This document shows positions 1 through 7,258 of a stretch of DNA of 12,059 nt, one piece after another. The notes below the pieces were generated by a model. The model was not told where the DNA came from. It made no database searches and was given only the letters and a program-made list of their open reading frames with translations. Each line of letters opens with the position of its first letter. Within the stretch, counting starts at the first letter, position 1. The translations under genes were made by a program, and so were the position numbers. The stretch is from Bacteroidales bacterium (GTDB lineage Bacteria; Bacteroidota; Bacteroidia; Bacteroidales; VadinHA17), in the NCBI GenBank assembly GCA_003501665.1, contig DNOQ01000283.1, positions 1,328-13,386 on the forward strand, written 5' to 3'.

Positions 1-1
1 A

Positions 2-1144
2 GGTTTTGTATCTACAAATATCCATTCATCAGTTTCGGGGGTGATTAATAAAATTGACACAGTGATTGATGCCACGGGTTTCCGGCAGACTGCTGTATAT
101 ATTGATACCCGGGGAGATGAGTGGATTGATACAATTGACAGAAGCGGGGATATAAACAGAGAAATAAAACTTTCTCCGGAGGAGATTATTCAGAAATGTC
201 TTGAAACCGGAATTGTAGGCCTCGGAGGGGCAACATTCCCCTCACATGTAAAACTGACAGTTCCTGCAGGTAAAAGATGTGATTTACTGATAATAAACGG
301 AGCTGAATGTGAACCATACCTTACTTCGGATCACAGGCTTATGCTTGAAAAAGGGGAAGAGATACTGACAGGAACAACTATTCTCATGAAAGCTCTCAGG
401 GTAACAAAGGCATATATCGGTATTGAAAATAACAAGAAGGATGCAATCGGTCATATCACAAAGCTGGCTGAAGGATTTCCCGGAATTACGGTTTATGCTC
501 TTAAAGTAAAATATCCCCAGGGAGCTGAAAAACAACTGATAAAGGCTCTTACAAAAAGGGAAGTCCCTTCCGGGAAACTGCCTCTTGATGTAAACGCGGT
601 AGTACACAATGTGGGTACTGCATTTGCTGTTTATGAAGCTGTCCAAAAAAACAAACCACTTTTTGAAAGAGTTGTTACCATAACCGGTAAATCTGTTCCC
701 AAACCCGGAAATTATTTTGTCAGGACCGGTACTCCGGTCAGATTTCTGATAGAGGCAGCCGGAGGGATACCTGAAAATACCGGAAAAATCCTGTCGGGAG
801 GACCCATGATGGGAAAAGCTGTCAGTAATCCGGATATACCTGTAGTAAAAGGCACATCTGGAATTGTGCTTATCCCGGCAGATGAATCGCTGAGAAATGA
901 AATGATGCCATGCATCAGATGTGCAAAGTGTGTCATGGCATGCCCGCTGCATCTCGAACCCTATCTCCTGATGACACTTTCGGAAAAAGGTGATTTTGAA
1001 CGGGCCGGAAGAGAAAGGATCACCGATTGCATGGAATGTGGTTCATGCAGCTATACCTGCCCGGCTGACCGTCCGCTGCTGGATTATATAAGGCTCGGGA
1101 AATCAACTGTCATAAAAATGGCACGTAAACAGATGATTAAATAA
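2..1144 (+). CDS. rnfC: Ion-translocating oxidoreductase complex subunit RnfC (5' partial)
   Basis: Peripheral subunit of the Rnf complex that exchanges electrons with NAD(H) and passes them through two [4Fe-4S] clusters. The frame is open to the left edge and reads RnfC-like sequence (GFVSTNIHSSVSG) before the first possible start, a GTG at 41, so the true start lies upstream and the GTG is internal. About 380 residues are visible; the family usually has about 440, so roughly 60 N-terminal residues are missing. Visible marks, numbered from the GTG codon: a glycine-rich GLGGATFP segment and NGAECEPY, typical of the flavin/NADH-binding fold shared with the complex I 51-kDa subunit, then two ferredoxin motifs, CxxCxxCxxxCP with first Cys at residue 291 (nt 911) and at residue 330 (nt 1028). 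The long C-terminal repeat extension of enterobacterial RsxC is absent. rnfD starts 24 bases after the stop. Identity is secure. Confidence 0.95.
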   Translation, partial: GFVSTNIHSSVSGVINKIDTVIDATGFRQTAVYIDTRGDEWIDTIDRSGDINREIKLSPEEIIQKCLETGIVGLGGATFPSHVKLTVPAGKRCDLLIINGAECEPYLTSDHRLMLEKGEEILTGTTILMKALRVTKAYIGIENNKKDAIGHITKLAEGFPGITVYALKVKYPQGAEKQLIKALTKREVPSGKLPLDVNAVVHNVGTAFAVYEAVQKNKPLFERVVTITGKSVPKPGNYFVRTGTPVRFLIEAAGGIPENTGKILSGGPMMGKAVSNPDIPVVKGTSGIVLIPADESLRNEMMPCIRCAKCVMACPLHLEPYLLMTLSEKGDFERAGRERITDCMECGSCSYTCPADRPLLDYIRLGKSTVIKMARKQMIK

Positions 1145-1168
1145 GAAGTCATATTATATTTATTGCAG

Positions 1169-2170
1169 ATGAGCAATTTACTCAAGGTATCCCTGTCGCC
1201 TCATATACACGGGAAAGAGACAACACAGAAACTGATGTTCGGTGTCGTAATAGCTCTTATTCCGGCATTACTTACATCAATCTTCTTCTTCGGTTACGGA
1301 GCCCTTATTGTTACAGCAACATCAGTAGCTTCCTGCATTCTTTTCGAATATCTTATTGTTAAGTTCATAATCAAAAAACCGCTTACCATAAACGATGGTT
1401 CGGCTCTTGTTACAGGACTATTACTGGCATTCAACCTTCCTTCCAACATACCGGTCTTTATAATTGTTATCGGAAGTTTTGTTTCGGTTGCGGTGGCAAA
1501 AATGACATTTGGCGGTCTGGGCAACAATCCGTTCAATCCGGCTCTGGTAGGACGTGTATTCATGTTGATATCTTTTCCTGTTCAGATGACCAGCTGGCCT
1601 GTTCCGGCAGGTTTAAATACAGGATATACTGATGCCGTTACAGGTGCAACCCCGCTGGCAATTGTAAAGGAGGGACTCAAAAACGGGGAATCTTTATCAC
1701 AACTTATGACACAGATCCCGACTCCTGCACAAATGTTTTTTGGCCAAATGGGCGGATCTATGGGAGAAATTGCAGCTATGGCTCTTCTTCTGGGATTTAT
1801 TTGGCTACTTTATAAAAAGATAATCACATGGCATATCCCTGTGTCAATCCTTGCGACAATAGTAGCATTTACAGGCATTCTGTGGCTCGTCAATCCCGAG
1901 AAATACGCTGATCCTTTATTTCATGTACTGGCCGGGGGTATATTGCTGGGAGCGATTTACATGGCTACTGATTATGTTACTTCCCCTATGAATCCGAAGG
2001 CTATGCTGATATACGGATGTGGTATCGGAATGCTTACAGTTATCATCAGAGTGTGGGGGGCATATCCTGAAGGTGTTTCTTTTGCAATACTTATAATGAA
2101 TGCATTTGTACCGTTATTGAATACTTATATCAAACCTAAACGATTTGGAGAGGAGGTAAAAAATGGCTAA
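1169..2170 (+). CDS. rnfD: Ion-translocating oxidoreductase complex subunit RnfD
   Basis: Integral membrane flavin subunit of Rnf, homologous to NqrB; it carries a covalent FMN on the outer side and helps route electrons across the membrane. The 333-residue product has many hydrophobic segments and family motifs: GGLGNNPFNPALVGRVF in the middle and ATDYVTSPMNPKA near the C-terminus. The flavinylation tetrad is TGAT, with acceptor Thr161 (codon at 1649), a good match to the S/T-G-A-T motif modified by ApbE. I chose the ATG at 1169; a TTG two codons upstream (1163) is in frame but less likely, since the product then begins MSNLLKVSLSPHIH, a normal RnfD N-terminus. No Shine-Dalgarno is visible. 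The 3' end overlaps rnfG by 8 bases, so translation is probably coupled. Confidence 0.95.
   Translation: MSNLLKVSLSPHIHGKETTQKLMFGVVIALIPALLTSIFFFGYGALIVTATSVASCILFEYLIVKFIIKKPLTINDGSALVTGLLLAFNLPSNIPVFIIVIGSFVSVAVAKMTFGGLGNNPFNPALVGRVFMLISFPVQMTSWPVPAGLNTGYTDAVTGATPLAIVKEGLKNGESLSQLMTQIPTPAQMFFGQMGGSMGEIAAMALLLGFIWLLYKKIITWHIPVSILATIVAFTGILWLVNPEKYADPLFHVLAGGILLGAIYMATDYVTSPMNPKAMLIYGCGIGMLTVIIRVWGAYPEGVSFAILIMNAFVPLLNTYIKPKRFGEEVKNG
2151..2156 (+). promoter_or_regulatory. Shine-Dalgarno for rnfG
   Basis: AGGAGG lies inside the end of rnfD, six bases before the rnfG ATG at 2163. Most genes in this window have no such site, so a strong one here fits re-initiation at an overlapping gene and supports the chosen rnfG start. 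Confidence 0.7.
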
Positions 2171-2738
2171 ATCTCAGCCGACACTGAAAAATATGATACT
2201 TGCGCTTACCTTAATCGCTGCCGGAAGCGCAACCGGACTCGGTTTTGTTTATGAGCTCACTAAAGGACCAATAGCTCTTTCAATACTGAATAAAAAGCTG
2301 AATGCAATAAGGGAAGTTGTTCCCGAATTCACAAATAATCCTCACGATGAGATGTTCAGACTGCCAACCGGTGAAGGTGACAGCCTCGAAATTTACCCGG
2401 CAAAAAATAACGGAGAGATTGTGGGATATGCCGTCAATTCATATACACCTGACGGATTCAGCGGAAATATTTCCCTGATGGCAGGATTTAAACCTGACGG
2501 GACAATTGTGGGTATTTCGGTTCTTGAACATAAAGAGACTCCCGGTCTTGGAACAAAAATGACGGAACCGGATTTCAGCGGACAATTTACAGAAAAAAAT
2601 CCCGGAGAATTTTTGATTAAAGTTAAAAAAGATGGCGGCCAGATTGATGCGATAACTGCAGCAACGATAAGTTCCAGAGCCTATTGTGACGCCGTTCAGA
2701 GGGCATATAACACTTTGCGGAAAGGAGGCATCAAATGA
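2163..2738 (+). CDS. rnfG: Ion-translocating oxidoreductase complex subunit RnfG
   Basis: Membrane-anchored, outward-facing FMN subunit of Rnf (NqrC homologue), which accepts electrons from the other Rnf subunits through a covalently bound flavin. The 191-residue product has one N-terminal membrane anchor (about residues 9-28) followed by an FMN-binding domain with the family signature KETPGLGTKM and, near the C-terminus, DAITAATISSRA. The acceptor would be Thr168 (codon at 2664). The tetrad is TAAT at 165-168: Ala166 (codon at 2658) stands where the usual motif has Gly. The start is fixed by a strong Shine-Dalgarno and by an 8-base overlap with rnfD; the stop overlaps the rnfE ATG (ATGA). 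An ApbE flavin transferase would be required and is not in this window. Identity is secure; the effect of the Ala is unknown. Confidence 0.94.
   Translation: MAKSQPTLKNMILALTLIAAGSATGLGFVYELTKGPIALSILNKKLNAIREVVPEFTNNPHDEMFRLPTGEGDSLEIYPAKNNGEIVGYAVNSYTPDGFSGNISLMAGFKPDGTIVGISVLEHKETPGLGTKMTEPDFSGQFTEKNPGEFLIKVKKDGGQIDAITAATISSRAYCDAVQRAYNTLRKGGIK
2723..2728 (+). promoter_or_regulatory. Shine-Dalgarno for rnfE
   Basis: AGGAGG sits six bases before the rnfE ATG at 2735, inside the last codons of rnfG. The spacing is identical to the site in front of rnfG. Both strong sites belong to starts that overlap the previous gene. Confidence 0.7.
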
Positions 2739-3322
2739 ATCAGCTTCAGAATTTTACAAAAGGCTTCATCAGGGAAAACCCTATCCTTGTACTGGTGCTG
2801 GGCGCATGTCCTACACTTGCCACAACCACTTCAGCCATTAACGGACTGGGAATGGGTATTGCAACTACTTTCGTGCTTATATGCTCAAATGTGGTTATTT
2901 CCCTGCTTTCAAATCTTATACCTGATAAAGTAAGAATACCTGCATTCATAGTGGTAATCGCATCCTTCGTAACAATTGTTGACCTTGTTATGCAGGCTTA
3001 TGTTCCGGACCTTTACCAGACACTTGGGATTTTTATTCCCCTTATCGTTGTCAATTGCATTGTTCTGGGCAGGGCCGAAGCATTTGCCAGCAAGAACAGT
3101 GTCCTCTCATCATTTATCGATGGGGCAGGAATGGGTCTGGGCTTCACTCTGGCACTGGGTTTACTCGGCGCTTTCCGCGAAATTGCCGGCAGCGGGGCTA
3201 TACTGGGGTACAAATTCATTAAGGGCGACGGCATACTTGTATTTGTACTGGCCCCGGGTGCATTTATTGCTCTCGGTTACATGATCGCACTGGTTAGTAA
3301 AATCAGGAAAACATCAAAATAG
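2735..3322 (+). CDS. rnfE: Ion-translocating oxidoreductase complex subunit RnfE
   Basis: Integral membrane subunit of Rnf (NqrD homologue). Together with RnfA it forms the antiparallel membrane pair that holds an Fe-S site used in trans-membrane electron transfer. The 195-residue product has about six hydrophobic segments and the two conserved cysteine motifs: LGACPTLA (Cys25) and VNCIVLGRAEAF (Cys108). The GAFREIAGSG segment in the C-terminal half is also typical. Length is normal for the family. The ATG overlaps the rnfG stop by four bases and has a good Shine-Dalgarno; rnfA starts 5 bases after the stop. The RnfE assignment, rather than RnfA, rests on the LGR-AEAF motif and on position before the second paralogue. 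Confidence 0.95.
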   Translation: MNQLQNFTKGFIRENPILVLVLGACPTLATTTSAINGLGMGIATTFVLICSNVVISLLSNLIPDKVRIPAFIVVIASFVTIVDLVMQAYVPDLYQTLGIFIPLIVVNCIVLGRAEAFASKNSVLSSFIDGAGMGLGFTLALGLLGAFREIAGSGAILGYKFIKGDGILVFVLAPGAFIALGYMIALVSKIRKTSK

Positions 3323-3327
3323 AAAAT

Positions 3328-3903
3328 ATGGAATACATACTTATAATCATATCCGCCATTTTTATCAATAACGTGGTTCTTGCACAGTTCCTGGGTGTAT
3401 GCCCGTTCCTTGGTGTTTCTAATAAAGTAAATACTGCCGTGGGAATGACAGGGGCAGTAACATTCGTAATGGTACTTGCCACAGTAGTTACGTATCTGAT
3501 ACAGGTATATGTGCTTCAGAAGCTTGGAATAGCATTCATGCAGACTATTACATACATCCTTGTTATTGCCTCCCTGGTACAGATGGTTGAGATAATCCTT
3601 AAAAAGATCAGTCAGCCTCTGTACCAGGCGTTGGGAATATTTCTTCCACTGATAACAACCAACTGTGCAGTTCTGGGTGTGGCGATCCTCGTAATCAAGA
3701 AGAACTTCAGTCTTGCCGGGTCGGTAGTATACAGTGCTGCCACAGCTATTGGATTCGGACTTGCACTGTTGTTACTTGCCGGTATAAGGGAACAGCTCGA
3801 ACTGATGGATGTGCCCCGGGGAATGAAGGGTGTTCCGGTCTCCCTGGTTGTTGCCGGTATTCTTGCCCTGGCTTTTATGGGTTTTACGGGGATAGTCAAG
3901 TAA
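3328..3903 (+). CDS. rnfA: Ion-translocating oxidoreductase complex subunit RnfA
   Basis: Integral membrane partner of RnfE (NqrE homologue) and last gene of the visible rnf operon. The 191-residue product has about six membrane segments. It starts with the family hallmark INNVVLAQFLGVCPFLG, which contains Cys25, and has TTNCAVLG with Cys113; these match the two RnfE cysteines and are expected to ligate the intramembrane Fe-S centre. REQLELMDVP near the C-terminus is also typical of RnfA. No Shine-Dalgarno is visible in the 5-base gap after rnfE, so translation may be coupled. After the stop there is a GC-rich hairpin and then a convergent gene, so the operon probably ends here. Confidence 0.95.
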   Translation: MEYILIIISAIFINNVVLAQFLGVCPFLGVSNKVNTAVGMTGAVTFVMVLATVVTYLIQVYVLQKLGIAFMQTITYILVIASLVQMVEIILKKISQPLYQALGIFLPLITTNCAVLGVAILVIKKNFSLAGSVVYSAATAIGFGLALLLLAGIREQLELMDVPRGMKGVPVSLVVAGILALAFMGFTGIVK

Positions 3904-3933
3904 TACCGTAAGATATCTGTGCTATAGTTAAAT

Positions 3934-4021
3934 GTGCAGTGTGCCAGCCTTCGCCACCTCCTTCGCTTGGGCTACGGAGGTCAAAGAAGGCTTCGGCTGG
4001 CAAAGCAGGGTGAAGTGCAGT
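3934..4021 (+). repeat. GC-rich imperfect palindrome flanked by 7-bp direct repeats
   Basis: This stretch fills most of the gap between the convergent rnfA and Gfo/Idh genes. Outer arms TGCCAGCC (3942-3949) and GGCTGGCA (3995-4002) pair perfectly; inner arms ACCTCC (3956-3961) and GGAGGT (3976-3981) also pair, around a 14-base loop. GTGCAGT occurs at 3934-3940 and again at 4015-4021, just outside the palindrome, like a short target duplication. The core resembles a palindromic unit that I recall recurring in many metagenomic bacterial genomes, but no second copy exists in this window. It could be a MITE- or REP-like dispersed element or a terminator for both genes; there is no T-run right after either arm, which weakens the terminator reading. 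Confidence 0.6.
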
Positions 4022-5035
4022 TTATCTGTTTATTTCTGCAGATTTATCTGCTGCAAAGATGATTTCATGGGTTTTAAGGGCATCTTTAAGACTGGTTAAA
4101 GGCATCTCCCTCCCCTCTTCAACAGCTTTGAAAAATGCTTCAAACTGAGCCTGATAAGGGTGATCGGAAACATCCCCCGAATCAAGCAGCTTCATGGAAA
4201 GTTCACTCCATTTATTCCTGTTAAGGCCCGGAATTTTAGTGGAATAGAATTTATTATCAAGAAGGCTTCCTTCGCTTCCCACAAGATGAAAGTGGAAATA
4301 ATAAGGCTGAAGGCAATCGATAACTGAAGCTACTTTCCCGACAGCTCCGTTCCTGAATTTGATTATCGTTACAGAACTTGTGGGATATTCATATCGTGCA
4401 AAGTCATTATTCGAGGAATATGCGGAATAGCTTGTTACTGATTCATAATCACTGCCCATGCATAACAGTAAAGCATCCAGAGCATGACACCCTGCTGAAA
4501 GCAGACTGCTTCCCGCGGCATCTTTTTTTATATTCCAGCGATATTGACCATACCAGGGACCTATTCCATGATAATAGTCAATCTCTCCATAATGAATTTT
4601 TCCCAGTAATCCCTGGTCAATAATTCCCCTTATGGCCGTTAACTGGCTCGAATAACGGCACTCAAAGCAAACACATGTTTTAACGCCTGTTTCCTTTACT
4701 GCCGATTCAACTGCAAGGCAATCTTCCCAGGTAAGTGCCACCGGCTTTTCAATAATGAGATGTTTGCCGGCGTTGGCAGAGGCAATTGCCTGACGGGCAT
4801 GGTCTGAAGGGTAACTGCATATAGAAACCACATGGATGGATGGGTCTTCAAGCATCAGTGAAAGATCAGTATAACAGGTAATTGATCCACCGTGGCTGGC
4901 CCTAATCTCTGATGAATCAAGTTGCCTCGATGAACAAATTGCTGTTACCTGTGCCAGTGATGTTTTATTTATTGCCTCAATGTGGGCTCCTGCTGCCCAG
5001 CTGTATCCGATAATTCCAACATTAAATTTCTTCAT
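4022..5035 (-). CDS. Gfo/Idh/MocA-family NAD(P)-dependent oxidoreductase
   Basis: Probable cytosolic sugar, inositol or amino-sugar type dehydrogenase; the substrate cannot be read from the sequence. The 337-residue product has the two-domain plan of the family. It has an N-terminal Rossmann fold beginning NVGIIGYS and ending in the EKP motif (residues 96-98, with catalytic-region Lys97). A C-terminal alpha/beta domain carries GCHALD (182-187), the usual His-Asp part of the active site. The dinucleotide loop reads G10-Y-S12-W-A-A15, so the usual second glycine of GxGxxG/A is a serine. Cysteines are frequent (for example CVCFEC at 121-126). It stands alone between two plus-strand groups, with hairpin repeats on both sides. 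No Shine-Dalgarno precedes the ATG. Family is secure, substrate unknown. Confidence 0.88.
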   Translation of the reverse strand: MKKFNVGIIGYSWAAGAHIEAINKTSLAQVTAICSSRQLDSSEIRASHGGSITCYTDLSLMLEDPSIHVVSICSYPSDHARQAIASANAGKHLIIEKPVALTWEDCLAVESAVKETGVKTCVCFECRYSSQLTAIRGIIDQGLLGKIHYGEIDYYHGIGPWYGQYRWNIKKDAAGSSLLSAGCHALDALLLCMGSDYESVTSYSAYSSNNDFARYEYPTSSVTIIKFRNGAVGKVASVIDCLQPYYFHFHLVGSEGSLLDNKFYSTKIPGLNRNKWSELSMKLLDSGDVSDHPYQAQFEAFFKAVEEGREMPLTSLKDALKTHEIIFAADKSAEINR

Positions 5036-5050
5036 ATGATTTATTCATTA

Positions 5051-5096
5051 TTACCCCTATCCCGGCTCCCGCCTCTCGGGACGGGAAAGGGGGTAA
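5051..5096. repeat. GC-rich hairpin upstream of the Gfo/Idh gene
   Basis: Outer arms TTACCCC (5051-5057) and GGGGTAA (5090-5096) pair perfectly. Inside them are two CCCG blocks (5061-5064, 5068-5071) and two CGGG blocks (5077-5080, 5082-5085), giving a stem with small internal loops. The run is much richer in G and C than the AT-rich DNA around it. It begins 15 bases upstream of the start codon of the minus-strand oxidoreductase gene, so it would be in that gene's leader if the promoter is further out. It may be a dispersed intergenic repeat or a leader structure. Confidence 0.5.
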
Positions 5097-5143
5097 ACTT
5101 TAAAATGGGCTGGTTTTTTTTAATTATCTTCAACCGTAATTGC

Positions 5144-5168
5144 TTTTCGCCGGTAATAACTGGCAAAA
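5144..5168. repeat. Small inverted repeat in the divergent spacer
   Basis: TTTT-(C)-GCC-G-GT pairs with AC-T-GGC-AAAA around an AATA loop, with one bulged C and one G-U pair in the RNA. It lies in the spacer between the divergent oxidoreductase and J-domain genes, about 80 bases before the latter. It could be a regulator site or chance. Apart from this and the hairpin at 5051-5096, I see no further feature or convincing promoter in 5036-5249. Confidence 0.3.
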
Positions 5169-5249
5169 TATACAAAGAAAATCATAGATTCCCTTAACTG
5201 TAACCGAAATAATTCGTTTATTGTAAAGTAATTCATTCAACATGGATAA

Positions 5250-5804
5250 ATGAACTATCCGGATTACTTCAAGGTACTGGGTCTGAATACTGATGCCACA
5301 ATAGCCGATATCAAAAAGGCTTACAGGAATAAAGCACGTATGTTCCATCCCGACCTTAATCACTCTCCTGAAGCTAAGGATAAATTCATTCTGGCGACCG
5401 AAGCTTATGAATTCCTGATAGCAAATTTCGACAGACTAAATAATGATAATGCCTTTTCAGTCGCACTTGAAGAGTGGAAAAGATACCGGCAGGACAGATC
5501 AAGGCAGCGGGCGCAGGCGTATGCACAGGCATCTTACATGCAATTCAGGAACTCCAGGTTTTATAAGACAACCCGGATGTTTGACCTCACGAGAATAATA
5601 TTCGGACTTTCATTATCTGTAATAATTATCATTTATACAATTCTGGGATTTATTACCAGGGTAAAATATCCTGTACCTGAATATGGAAACCCTGTCATCG
5701 TCTTTATAATGCTTTTGCTGCTCGGAACTATCTTTCTTGTTATCAGCCTTGTTTATCTGAAAGTCTATCTTGAAACATCCAGAAAACACAGGAAGAGTGG
5801 CTGA
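5250..5804 (+). CDS. Membrane-anchored J-domain (DnaJ-like) protein
   Basis: A type III (class C) J-domain protein that would recruit and stimulate an Hsp70/DnaK, probably at the cytoplasmic face of the membrane. Of 184 residues, about 3-65 form the J domain: DYFKVLGL start, a basic helix II (KKAYRNKARMF), the HPD motif at 33-35, and helix III ending at about FDRL. There is no Gly/Phe region, no zinc finger and no DnaJ C-terminal domain. A basic, Gln/Arg/Tyr-rich linker (about 76-110) leads to two membrane segments, about 114-135 and 148-170, so both ends should lie on the cytoplasmic side. The ATG at 5250 gives a standard J-domain N-terminus. The client is unknown. The permease gene follows after about 90 bases on the same strand. 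Confidence 0.85.
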   Translation: MNYPDYFKVLGLNTDATIADIKKAYRNKARMFHPDLNHSPEAKDKFILATEAYEFLIANFDRLNNDNAFSVALEEWKRYRQDRSRQRAQAYAQASYMQFRNSRFYKTTRMFDLTRIIFGLSLSVIIIIYTILGFITRVKYPVPEYGNPVIVFIMLLLLGTIFLVISLVYLKVYLETSRKHRKSG

Positions 5805-5893
5805 TCCGCATGCTGAATAAAAAATAGTTCACCGGGGTGCTGAAAGTGTTCCTGAGGGGAGATTCTCTTTTTATTATCTTTACCAGAAAATCC

Positions 5894-7258
5894 ATGACAA
5901 AACTGGCCAGGGAGCTTACCCTTTATGGTCTGATAATGGTTGCCATAGGCTCCTGCATAGGTTCTGGAATTTTTGTTACCCCTTCACAGATTGCCGGCCT
6001 GATACCCTCCTCAACACTCATACTTATTGTCTGGTCCATTGGTGGAATAATTGCACTTACAGGAGCTCTGACATTTTCCGAACTGGGTTCACTTTTTCCT
6101 TATGCAGGGGGCATCTACGTATTTCTTCGTGAAGCTTACGGCGGATGGATGGGATTCCTTTACGGATGGGCATACCTGCTGATAATAACCTCAGGATCGA
6201 TAGCTGTACTTGCACTCGCGTTTTCATATTACCTGAGCTTTCTGATCCCGATGAGTGATACCTGGAAAATCATCACAAGTATCATAGCCATTTCATTACT
6301 TACAATACTTAATGTACTTAGAGCCAAATTCGGAGAAATATTCTCAAATATCTTCACCGGGTTGAAAATTGCAGGGATATTAATAATTATCGGAGCTGGT
6401 TTCTTTTTCGGATCTTCTGAATTGTCATTCAGAGGATTCCCGTCAATATCATCCTCCGGTGCAACTCTGTCGGGTTTTGGCGTAGCACTTACGGGAGTAT
6501 TATTTTCGTATGGCGGATGGCAACATGCATCCTTTCTGGCAGGTGAAACAAAAAATCCTGCAAGAAATGTACCTGTTGCCATGATAACAGGAGCAATCGT
6601 TGTGACAATGATATACCTTCTGGTGAATACAGGTTACATGATGCTGATGCCCGTAAAGGAAATTATCAGTTCAACCCAGGTGGCCGCAGAGGCCGTAAGC
6701 ACTGTAATACCTTACGGAGGTATCCTTGTTGCAGCTATCATAGCTGTAAGTACATTCGGCACTATTGGTATATATACCCTTTCAGCGCCACGCATTTACT
6801 TCGCAATGGCAACCGATGGTTTATTCTTTAAAGGCATTGCCAGAGTCCATCACGTCTACCGGACACCCGTAAATGCCATCTTAATTCAATCAGTATGGGC
6901 TATTGTTCTTCTCCTGTTTTGGGGAACATTTGAGAACCTGATCACATATACAGTCTCAATCGAGTTTATTTTCTATATACTTGCTGCTGCAGGAATTTTT
7001 ATATTCAGGAAAAAGTTAAAAGATACCCACAGACCTTACAGGACCCTGGGCTATCCCTATACTCCTCTAATTTTCATATTGATAAACACGTGGTTCATTC
7101 TGAATATAACCATTAAAAAGCCAATTCATATGGGAATCGGGCTTGCATTCCTGGCCCTTGGAGTACCTGTCTATTTTTATTTCAGAAAGAAGAATCTTTT
7201 AAGCGTTGAAAGATCAGCCGATCCTGAAAAAATTGAAAGGAGTGTCGAGGATCGATGA
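5894..7258 (+). CDS. APC-superfamily amino acid permease
   Basis: Inner-membrane amino acid transporter or exchanger of the APC superfamily, closest in style to the LAT/APA-type families. The 454-residue product has about 12 hydrophobic segments, the normal number. TM1 carries the substrate-site motif GSGIF (23-27); TM6 and the following loop read YGGW (206-209) and then GETKNPARN (from 217), the family signature after TM6. I prefer the ATG at 5894, which gives a standard N-terminus (MTKLARELTLYG); an in-frame GTG at 5837 would add 19 residues that do not look like the family. The last 20 or so residues are charged. The 3' end overlaps the convergent SiaC-like gene by 45 bases. The substrate cannot be read from the sequence. 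Confidence 0.87.
   Translation: MTKLARELTLYGLIMVAIGSCIGSGIFVTPSQIAGLIPSSTLILIVWSIGGIIALTGALTFSELGSLFPYAGGIYVFLREAYGGWMGFLYGWAYLLIITSGSIAVLALAFSYYLSFLIPMSDTWKIITSIIAISLLTILNVLRAKFGEIFSNIFTGLKIAGILIIIGAGFFFGSSELSFRGFPSISSSGATLSGFGVALTGVLFSYGGWQHASFLAGETKNPARNVPVAMITGAIVVTMIYLLVNTGYMMLMPVKEIISSTQVAAEAVSTVIPYGGILVAAIIAVSTFGTIGIYTLSAPRIYFAMATDGLFFKGIARVHHVYRTPVNAILIQSVWAIVLLLFWGTFENLITYTVSIEFIFYILAAAGIFIFRKKLKDTHRPYRTLGYPYTPLIFILINTWFILNITIKKPIHMGIGLAFLALGVPVYFYFRKKNLLSVERSADPEKIERSVEDR

Noticed and set aside
41..43. GTG as the start of rnfC
   Set aside because: The frame upstream is open to the window edge and reads RnfC-like residues (GFVSTNIHSSVSG), so the gene simply begins before the window.
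284..952. A long open frame on the minus strand opposite rnfC (222 codons)
   Set aside because: It lies wholly antisense to a conserved gene, is rich in Ser, Cys and Tyr in no known pattern, and has no family motif; it is a shadow of the rnfC codons.
5114..5121. A run of eight T as a terminator after the hairpin at 5051-5096
   Set aside because: The T-run is 17 bases beyond the stem and no plus-strand gene ends upstream of it, so an intrinsic terminator has nothing to end here.
5242..5253. A three-codon frame (ATG GAT AAA TGA) overlapping the J-domain start
   Set aside because: Such tiny start-stop frames are common by chance and there is no Shine-Dalgarno; nothing shows that it is translated.
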